Source: Sphaerisporangium album (GTDB taxonomy: Bacteria; Actinomycetota; Actinomycetes; Streptosporangiales; Streptosporangiaceae). From it: DNA of 64,000 bases. Position 1 is the stretch's first letter; each line of letters starts with the position of its first letter. Shown here piece after piece: positions 58,239-64,000 of this stretch. Location of the stretch: contig NZ_QOIL01000017.1 in assembly GCF_003323745.1 (NCBI RefSeq), positions 180,896 to 244,895 of the forward strand, in the 5' to 3' direction. Both the position numbers and the translations under genes were made by a program. The notes beneath the pieces were generated by a model. The model was not told the DNA's origin and did no database searches. It saw nothing but the letters and a program-made list of their open reading frames with translations.

Positions 58239-60669
58239 CCTGCACGGCCACGGCCCTGCCGGACGGCGGGGCGAGCACTCCCCGCCGTCGCAGTCGAGGT
58301 CGCAGCAGCGCGTAGAGGGTGCCCCCGTCACCGAGCTCGCGGAAGATCTCCGCCGCCCGGCCGAGGTCGTCGAGCGCCTCCTGGCGGCGGCCGAGCACGT
58401 GCCCGCAGATTCCGCGGCCGGTCAGCGCGTAGGCCGAGGCGTGCCGGTCGCCGGCGCCCTCGAAGTGGCCGAGCAGCGTCCCGAACTCGTCCGAGGCCCT
58501 GTCGAACCGGCCACGATGCATGTCCACGTCCGCGAGGATGAGACGGGCGCGCAGGACCTCGCGGGGACCTCCCGCCTCCAGCAGCGTCCGCTGCACGCGG
58601 GCGACGTCGTCGTGCAAACCGTGCGCCATCAGGTAGGACGTGAGGTGGTAGGCCAGGTCGGCCGCGGTCCTGGACCATCCCAGCCCGGCGGCGAGCGCCA
58701 CGGCGGCGACCAGGTTCTCGCGTTCGGCGGCCGGCCATTCCCGGTCGGGTGCCCGCCGGACGGGCCCGCCGGGCGGCGGCGGCGCGAACGGGCGTGGAAG
58801 GTGCCCCACCGCGGCCCGCACCCGCTCCAGGCACTCCGCGAGCAGCACGCGCAGCGCGCCCCGGCGTAATCGCTCGTCGTCTTCGGCCACGGCCCGCTCG
58901 TGGGCGTAGACCCGCAGCAGATTGTGCATCGCGTAACGAGGCCGGCCGCCGTACGCGTCCACCGTGACGAGCAGCCCCGCCATGACCAGGGTCTCGATCA
59001 CCGCGTCGGCGTTCTTCTCCTGTTCGCCCAGGAGCGCCGCCACCGTCCACTCCGCCGCGCGCCGAAAACCGGTGAGGCCCAGCAGGCGGAAGGCGCGGCG
59101 GGCCGCCGGCGGCAGCGCCGCGTAACTGACCTCGAAGTCCGCCCGGACGCTGAGCCGTCCAAGGGAAAGCTCGTCCAGCCGTCTCCTGGCGTCCTTCAGC
59201 CGATCGGCCAGGTCGCGGATCGGCCACGACGGGCGGGCCGCCAGCCGGGCCCCGGCCACCCTGATCGCCAGAGGGAGCCGCCCGCACGCCCGCAGGACCG
59301 CGTCGGCGGCGTCCGGGTCGCTCCGCAGGCGGTCCTCGCCCGCGACCCGCGCGAGGAACTCCAGCGCCTGGTCTCGCGGCGGGACACCGAGGGACAGCAG
59401 GGCCGCCCCTTCCAGCGGGAGACGGCTCCGGGAGGTGACCAGGACCGCACTGCCCGGGGTTCCCGGAAGGAGTGCCCGTACCTGCTCCTCGTCGCTCGCG
59501 TCGTCGAGGAGCAGCAGCACGGCACGGTCCGCGAGCCTCGACCGGTACAGCGCCGCGCGTTCCTCCCACGACGCGGGGATCGCCGTCTCGCGCACGTGCA
59601 GGGCGCGTAACAGCTCCGCCAGCAGGTCGCCCCGCGTACGGGGGCTCGGCGAGGACCCCCCGCACCGCACGTAGAGCTGCCCGTCGGGGAAGTGCGGCCG
59701 CAGCCGATGAGCGAGGTGGACGGCGAGCGCGCTCTTTCCCACCCCTGGCCCGCCGTGGACGGCCGCGATGACCGGCGCGCCCGCATGACCCGCGAGGATC
59801 GTCCCGGCCAGCGACTCCAGCTCCTCGCCTCTGCCGACGAAGTCACCGATCTCCGGCGGAAGCTGACGGATCACCGGCCACGACGCGACCTCCTCCCGTT
59901 CCAGCGCGGCCCGCGAAACGGGCAACGGATCGCCCCGCAGAATCGAGGCGTGCAGCCCGGTCAGCTCGGGACCGGGGTCTATCCCCATTTCCGAGGCGAG
60001 CGCCGAGCGTGCCCGGTGGTAGGCGTCCAGGGCCTCGGTCCGCCGTCCGGCCCTGTAGAGGGCGAGCATGTACCAATTCCAGGCGCGTTCCCACGTGGGG
60101 TGGGCGTGCACGATCTCCAGCAGCTCGCCCACCAGATCGTCGTGCCGGCCGAGGTCGAGGCGCACGTCGATCCAGTCGGCCCTGGCATGCGCCAGCCGCT
60201 CCTCCACGCCACTGATCAGGGGGGTCATGACACTGCCGAACCAGGCGTCCTCGAACGGCCGGCCCCGGCACAGCGAGAACGCGCGCCCGAACTCGCGGTC
60301 GGCCGCCGTCAGGTCACCGCGAACGGCCTCGAGACGCGCCCGCCGTGCGGCGTCGTCGAAGACGGCCAAGTCGAGCTGGTCGCGTTCCAGAGGCAGCAGA
60401 TATCTCGACCCCTGTGTCCGCAGGGTGGCGACCCCGGCCAGGGAACGCCGCAGCTGCGAGACGTACGTCTGCAGGTTGGCGACCGCGGACGCGGGAGGCC
60501 TGTCCCACACCGCGGCTATCAGCTGATCTCTGGAGACGGAGGTGTTGAAGTGGAGGAGCAATGTGCCGAGGACCGCACGGAGCTTTCCGCTGAGCCTCAC
60601 CGGCCCGTTGTCACCGTGGACCTGGACCGGGCCGAGGACGAGCAGGCCTGGCCGGGGCATCTCGTCCAC
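58195..60669 (-). CDS. SARP-family regulator with NB-ARC and tetratricopeptide parts (AfsR type)
   Basis: An 824-residue regulator. Residues ~1-105 form the OmpR-like winged-helix domain of SARPs (VSRDQLIAAVWDRPPASAVANLQTYVSQLRRSL), ~105-250 the bacterial transcriptional activation domain (RHDDLVGELLEIVHAHPTWERAWNWYMLALYRAGRRTEALDAYHRAR), and from ~295 an NB-ARC ATPase with P-loop GGPGVGKSALAV near 305 and LLLLDDASDEEQV, followed by a C-terminal region with TPR-like helices. GTG 60669 was preferred to ATG 60660 because AGGAG lies 8 nt upstream. SARPs activate biosynthetic genes by binding direct repeats; matching heptamers precede the peptide gene. It faces the desaturase gene with a 334-bp gap. 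Confidence 0.92.
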   Translation of the reverse strand: MDEMPRPGLLVLGPVQVHGDNGPVRLSGKLRAVLGTLLLHFNTSVSRDQLIAAVWDRPPASAVANLQTYVSQLRRSLAGVATLRTQGSRYLLPLERDQLDLAVFDDAARRARLEAVRGDLTAADREFGRAFSLCRGRPFEDAWFGSVMTPLISGVEERLAHARADWIDVRLDLGRHDDLVGELLEIVHAHPTWERAWNWYMLALYRAGRRTEALDAYHRARSALASEMGIDPGPELTGLHASILRGDPLPVSRAALEREEVASWPVIRQLPPEIGDFVGRGEELESLAGTILAGHAGAPVIAAVHGGPGVGKSALAVHLAHRLRPHFPDGQLYVRCGGSSPSPRTRGDLLAELLRALHVRETAIPASWEERAALYRSRLADRAVLLLLDDASDEEQVRALLPGTPGSAVLVTSRSRLPLEGAALLSLGVPPRDQALEFLARVAGEDRLRSDPDAADAVLRACGRLPLAIRVAGARLAARPSWPIRDLADRLKDARRRLDELSLGRLSVRADFEVSYAALPPAARRAFRLLGLTGFRRAAEWTVAALLGEQEKNADAVIETLVMAGLLVTVDAYGGRPRYAMHNLLRVYAHERAVAEDDERLRRGALRVLLAECLERVRAAVGHLPRPFAPPPPGGPVRRAPDREWPAAERENLVAAVALAAGLGWSRTAADLAYHLTSYLMAHGLHDDVARVQRTLLEAGGPREVLRARLILADVDMHRGRFDRASDEFGTLLGHFEGAGDRHASAYALTGRGICGHVLGRRQEALDDLGRAAEIFRELGDGGTLYALLRPRLRRRGVLAPPSGRAVAVQVSRVIAGTSGDVPV

Positions 60670-61003
60670 CGCAGACGCTCCTAGGTGACGGGGAGACAGC
60701 CTGTCACGAGGCCGAAGCTCCCCCCGAGCGCACATGACCGACAATCTCCCTATACCACATTCGATCGGGCAGGTCTCGGATTTCGATGCCGCCCCGCGAC
60801 ACCGCGCACCTGACCGCCGCCCACGCCGACCGAACCGCGCCTATGGTGGGGCCAGCACTACCGTGTACCAGCCTGGTGCCGGGATGTCGCAGGACAGGGC
60901 GATCCAGAAGTGTTGAAGTGCCCGTCCGACCCGTCCGACGCCGCGTGCGCCGATCTCACGGCGCAGGCACGGGCGGCCGGTCCGCCACCATGTCAGGAGA
61001 TCC
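60670..61003. other. 334-bp divergent region between SARP and desaturase genes
   Basis: On the minus strand GGTATAGGG (60748-60756) could be the -10 region of the SARP gene. TTCGAT occurs at 60760-60765 and again at 60782-60787, 22 bp apart (two 11-bp steps), close to that -10; this may be an autoregulatory SARP site. TATGGT near 60841 could serve the desaturase. Short open frames here lack ribosome sites and are not called. Confidence 0.4.
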
Positions 61004-62074
61004 GTGATCGACACCTCCACCATCGACGCCACCGCCCGCGAGGCGCGCGGCAGCGACTTCGCCAGGCTCTCCCGGCGGGTGACCGATGCCGGGCTGCTGG
61101 ACAGGCGCCCCGGCTACTACGCTCTGCGGTTCGGCATCGTGGCGGCTCTGCTCGCGGGTGGCTGGGCCGCGTTCCTCGCCCTCGGCGACTCCTGGGCACA
61201 GCTGCTGGTGGCGGCGTTCCTCGCGGTGGTCTTCGCCCAGGTGGCGCTCGTCGCCCACGACCTGGCCCACCGGCAGGTCTCCCGGTCCAGGCGGTTCAGC
61301 CAGGCGGCCGGATGGCTGGCGGGCAATCTGATCATCGGCATGAGCTACGGCTGGTGGATGGACAAGCACACCCGCCACCACGCCAACCCCAACCACGAGG
61401 ACCACGACCCCGACGTCTCCCCCGAGGTGCTGGTCTGGTCGCACAAGCAGGCCGCGACCAGCCGGGGCGTGGCCAGGATCATCGGCCGGTGGCAGGCGTT
61501 CCTGTTCTTTCCCCTGCTCACCCTGGAAGGCCTGAACCTCCACCTGGCGAGCTTCCGCGCGCTGCGGCGGCCCCGGCTCAAGCACCGCGGGCTGGAGGCC
61601 ACGCTGCTGACCGCCCACGTCGTGACCTACCTCGGGGCGGTCTTCGCCGTGCTCCCCCTGGGCAAGGGACTGCTGTTCGTCGCCGTCCACCAGGCGATCT
61701 TCGGGGTGTACCTCGGTTGCACGTTCGCTCCCAACCACAAGGGCATGCCGACCCTGACCGGCGAGGACCGCCTGGACTTCCTGCGGCGCCAGGTGCTCAC
61801 CTCCCGCGATGTGCGCGGCGGCCCAGCGGTGGACATCGCCCTGGGCGGCCTCAACTACCAGATCGAGCACCACCTGTTCCCCAGCATGCCGACCCCCAAC
61901 CTCCGCCGCGCCCAGCCGCTCGTCCGGGCCTACTGCGCCGAGCTCGGGATCCCGTACCACGAGACCGGCCTGATCAGCTCCTACACCCAGGCCCTGCGCC
62001 ACATGCACGCCGTGGGCGCGTCGATCCGAGCCGGGGGCGCGGCAGGCGCGGCATCCGCCCGGCGTCAGACGTAG
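61004..62074 (+). CDS. membrane fatty-acid desaturase
   Basis: A 356-residue integral membrane di-iron enzyme of the acyl-CoA/acyl-lipid desaturase family. The three histidine boxes are intact: HDLAH near 88, HTRHH near 122 and QIEHH near 288, with membrane helices between (~45-85, ~165-190, ~205-245). It introduces a double bond into a fatty-acyl chain using O2. GTG 61004 has AGGAG 4 nt upstream. It diverges from the SARP regulator and could either adjust membrane lipids or supply a lipid for the peptide product; the former is the simpler reading. Its last 10 bp overlap the convergent permease gene. Confidence 0.92.
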   Translation: MIDTSTIDATAREARGSDFARLSRRVTDAGLLDRRPGYYALRFGIVAALLAGGWAAFLALGDSWAQLLVAAFLAVVFAQVALVAHDLAHRQVSRSRRFSQAAGWLAGNLIIGMSYGWWMDKHTRHHANPNHEDHDPDVSPEVLVWSHKQAATSRGVARIIGRWQAFLFFPLLTLEGLNLHLASFRALRRPRLKHRGLEATLLTAHVVTYLGAVFAVLPLGKGLLFVAVHQAIFGVYLGCTFAPNHKGMPTLTGEDRLDFLRRQVLTSRDVRGGPAVDIALGGLNYQIEHHLFPSMPTPNLRRAQPLVRAYCAELGIPYHETGLISSYTQALRHMHAVGASIRAGGAAGAASARRQT

Positions 62075-62919
62075 GCGTCGAAGCCGAGCTTCAGCGCCAC
62101 GAGCAGGCCCGCGACGGCCGAGACGACGCGCAGGGTCTGGCCCGGCAGGCGGCGGGCGAGGGGCGGGCCGAGGCGCCCGCCGATGAGGAAGCCCGCCGCC
62201 AGCGGGATGGCCGCGCCCCACTGGACCGGCCCGAACAGGGCGAACCCGATGGCCGCCACGCCGTTCGCCAGCGCCGACAGGGCGTTCTTGATCGCGTTCA
62301 GCCGGGCCGGGGAGTCTTCGAGGGCGGCCGCGAGCACCGCGAACATCATGATGCCGCCCGCCGCGCCGAAGTACCCGACGTAGATGGCGACGGCGAACAC
62401 CCCCACCTTGAGCGCCCGCCCGGGCGACCCCCCTCGATGGAGGCCCTGCCCCGGAACACCGCCCTGCTCAGGATGACCGGCCTGCCCCGAATTGGCGTCC
62501 TGACGTGGAAGGGCCTTTTCGTCCGTAAGGGCGTCGAGCCGGGGACGGGCGGTTCGTGACCTCCGCGGGCGGAGCAGGACCAGGGACGCGGCGCCGACGA
62601 GCCACGGCGCGACCGCCTCGAACGCCCTGGCCGGCGTGAGCAGCAGCACCCCCGCCCCCACCGCACCGCCGAGCGCCGAAAGCCACCCGAGCGCCAGGAC
62701 CTGCCGCTTCCGCCCGGCCAGCTCGGGCCGCGACCCTGCCACCGCGCCCAGCCCGGTGAACACCAGCGCGACCGTGTTGGTGACGTTGGCGGCAAGCGGC
62801 GGGAAGCCGAAGGCCAGCAGGATCGGAAACGACACGATCGACGCCAGGCTCACCAAAGTGCTGACGACCCCTGCCAGCACGCCCGTCCCCAGCAGCCCCA
62901 GAACGTCCACGAATGTCAC
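62065..62919 (-). CDS. TSUP-family (TauE/SafE) membrane permease
   Basis: A 284-residue membrane protein with about eight hydrophobic helices. Family features are the N-terminal TGVLAGVVSTLVSLASIVSFPILLAFGFPPLAANVTNTVAL and the second-half repeat YFGAAGGIMMFAVLAAALEDSPARLNAIKNALSALANGVAAIGFALFG. The loop between them is longer than usual and rich in Gly/Gln/Pro. Such proteins move sulfite, sulfonates or other organic anions. The start could be GTG 62919 or GTG 62910; TTG 62931 is less likely. The gene is convergent with the desaturase and overlaps it by 10 bp. Confidence 0.88.
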   Translation of the reverse strand: MTFVDVLGLLGTGVLAGVVSTLVSLASIVSFPILLAFGFPPLAANVTNTVALVFTGLGAVAGSRPELAGRKRQVLALGWLSALGGAVGAGVLLLTPARAFEAVAPWLVGAASLVLLRPRRSRTARPRLDALTDEKALPRQDANSGQAGHPEQGGVPGQGLHRGGSPGRALKVGVFAVAIYVGYFGAAGGIMMFAVLAAALEDSPARLNAIKNALSALANGVAAIGFALFGPVQWGAAIPLAAGFLIGGRLGPPLARRLPGQTLRVVSAVAGLLVALKLGFDAYV

Positions 62920-63034
62920 GCCCCAACCCAACCACGGCCGCCATCACCGCCTCCCCGAGGGGCCCACGCGGGCGCCCGGCAGGTCGTTCTGCTGGGCGCG
63001 GGCTCGACTCGCCGCCGGGTCGTGCCCTGTCGGT

Positions 63035-63082
63035 AGCGTGGCGGCGCGCCGCCGGGGCGTTCCGGCGGCGCGCCGCCACGCT
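63035..63082. terminator. very strong hairpin (21-bp perfect stem)
   Basis: Two 21-nt arms, 63035-63055 and 63062-63082, are perfect complements around the loop GGCGTT. It is almost pure G/C. It lies between the permease (minus, transcribed away from it) and the end of the right-edge gene (minus, stop at 63153), so it terminates the latter's transcript 70 bp after the stop. Confidence 0.88.
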
Positions 63083-63152
63083 GGGGCCCGTCCGCCCGGT
63101 CGGGCCCGGCTTGGGGGTTTTGGAGGCGCTGGTGTTGAAGTAGCGGTGGTGG

Positions 63153-64000
63153 TCAGGCGGGGACGATGTCGAACTGCTCCCAGCCGCCGATGGCGGCGCG
63201 GTTGGCGATGAGCGGCTGGGCCCCGGCCTGCTCGGCGCACACGTACTGGCCGTTGGCCTGGGCGCGGAGGCTGACCGAGCCGTTGGAGTTGGTGACCAGC
63301 GCAAACGTCTCCCAGGGGCCGACCGCGGCGCGGTTGGCGATCAGAGGCTGGGCGCCGGCCTGCTCGGCGCACACGTACTGGTTGTTGACGCGGGCGCGCA
63401 GGGCGATGTTGCCGTTCCCGAGCTCGACGCGCTCGAACTGCTGCCCGGTGCCGACGGACGTGGCGTTCGCGATCAGGGCCGCGCCGTTGGCGGCGGTGAC
63501 GTACCGGCTGTTGGCGCGGGAGCGCAGGGCGATCGCCGCCGTGCCGGCGTTCGTGGTCACGTTCACGGCGTTGGACGGGGCCGAGGTGTTGCCGGCCGCG
63601 TCGCGGGCGGTGACGGTGAAGGTGTAGGCGGTGTTCGGGCTCAGCCCCGTCACCGTGTACGGCGAGCTCGCCGGGGAGGCCACGACGGTGCCGGCGCGCA
63701 GCACGTTGTAGGCGGTCACCCCGACGTTGTCGGTGGACGCCGACCAGGAGAGCGTCACGCTGGTGGCCGTCTTGCCGGTGACCGCGAGATTGCCGGGCAC
63801 GGACGGCGCCTGGGTGTCGCCGCCGAGCGTCGGCGGGGTGGGACGGGTGGCCGTGAGGGCGATCTGGCCCTTAAGCATGCGGCCGCCGTCGCCGGTGAGG
63901 CGCAGGTAGTAGTCGGAGGAGCAGCGGGTGCCGTCCTCGTCCAGGGCGAGCATGCCGGAGTTCGTGGGGACCATCGCGAGCGTCTCGGCGGACTTGGCGA
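63153..64000 (-). CDS. secreted glycan-active protein, C-terminal part (FN3 + fascin-like repeats); 5' part beyond window
   Basis: The frame is open at the right edge, so only the last ~282 residues are seen and the catalytic part is missing. From the edge: the end of an enzyme-like domain (…TLAMVPTNSGMLALDEDGTRCSSDYYLRLTGDGG), a Pro/Thr linker, a fibronectin type III domain (VPGNLAVTGKTATSVTLSWSASTDNVGVTAYNV … AYTFTVTARDAAGNTS), and a fascin-like/beta-trefoil region of three repeats with the pattern Ala-Leu-Arg-x-Arg/Gln-x-Asn-x-x-Tyr-Val. The last two are nearly identical (QYVCAEQAGAQPLIANRAA). FN3 and fascin-like modules are common in actinomycete glycoside hydrolases and lyases, so it is probably secreted and binds polysaccharide. 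Confidence 0.85.
   Translation of the reverse strand, partial: AKSAETLAMVPTNSGMLALDEDGTRCSSDYYLRLTGDGGRMLKGQIALTATRPTPPTLGGDTQAPSVPGNLAVTGKTATSVTLSWSASTDNVGVTAYNVLRAGTVVASPASSPYTVTGLSPNTAYTFTVTARDAAGNTSAPSNAVNVTTNAGTAAIALRSRANSRYVTAANGAALIANATSVGTGQQFERVELGNGNIALRARVNNQYVCAEQAGAQPLIANRAAVGPWETFALVTNSNGSVSLRAQANGQYVCAEQAGAQPLIANRAAIGGWEQFDIVPA
63180..63400. repeat. duplicated fascin-like repeat DNA
   Basis: About 48 bp around 63198-63250 and 63340-63385 are almost identical (both contain CGGCCTGCTCGGCGCACAC), reflecting a recent duplication of one repeat of the C-terminal domain. Confidence 0.7.

Noticed and set aside
60734..61007. Short open frames between the SARP and desaturase genes, one ending Ala-Ile-Gln-Lys-Cys
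   Set aside because: No ribosome sites, unlike codon use, and overlap with the control region; not enough to call a second precursor peptide.

Overview
The window is high-GC actinomycete DNA (strong G/C bias at third codon positions, many GTG starts, leaderless promoters, large multidomain secreted glycan-active proteins, SARP and MarR/TetR regulators, AT-less polyketide machinery). A Streptosporangiales/Streptomyces-type soil actinomycete is likely; the genus cannot be read from the sequence.

Region 1 (1-26.8 kb) is one side of a trans-AT polyketide/non-ribosomal peptide cluster. Two collinear minus-strand megasynthases (17453-3762 and 3757 to beyond the left edge) carry, in biosynthetic order: carrier, Cy-Cy-A(Cys)-PCP-Ox (thiazole-forming module), KS0-ACP, KS-KR-ACP, KS | DH-ACP-KR, KS... 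None has an acyltransferase. A divergent type II thioesterase (17551) and a separate minus-strand operon (25279-20061) supply an internally duplicated protein of unknown function, an HMG-CoA-synthase-like enzyme, an enoyl-CoA hydratase and a fused trans-AT/PfaD-type enoyl reductase. The architecture is close to what is known of the leinamycin (lnm) family. A cation/proton antiporter diverges from that operon. A palindrome, GCTCAA-NN-TTGAGC, lies in both divergent promoter regions (three copies) and looks like a cluster-specific operator. A secreted ricin-lectin/SMP-30-like lactonase gene sits between the two halves.

Region 2 (27-36.8 kb) holds two very large secreted proteins: a GH87-like (alpha-1,3-glucanase/mycodextranase type) beta-helix enzyme with anchor and discoidin modules, and a ThuA/sorbosone-dehydrogenase-like mosaic. 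Both end in strong hairpin terminators.

Region 3 (36.9-55.5 kb) is mostly housekeeping and stress: a DUF606 exporter with a divergent TetR regulator, an HhH-SNF2 helicase, a four-gene operon (solute-binding protein, TelA, lipoprotein with a VWA domain, XpaC-like membrane protein), an EamA exporter/MarR pair with three operator palindromes, a subtilase, an acyl-CoA dehydrogenase, a VOC protein, an LVIVD-type secreted protein, a DUF305 lipoprotein and a nitronate monooxygenase-like flavoprotein.

Region 4 (55.6-62.1 kb) looks like a small, possibly undescribed RiPP locus: a 34-codon Glu/Lys-rich peptide ending in Gly, an E1-like (ThiF/MoeB/PaaA-type) adenylating enzyme with a PqqD/RRE-like N-terminus, a membrane HExxH protease-like protein with a similar N-terminus, a convergent large SARP regulator, and a fatty-acid desaturase. 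Two perfect heptamers with an 11-bp period (the SARP-site spacing) precede the peptide gene. The window ends with a TSUP permease and the C-terminal part of a secreted protein with FN3 and fascin-like repeats.
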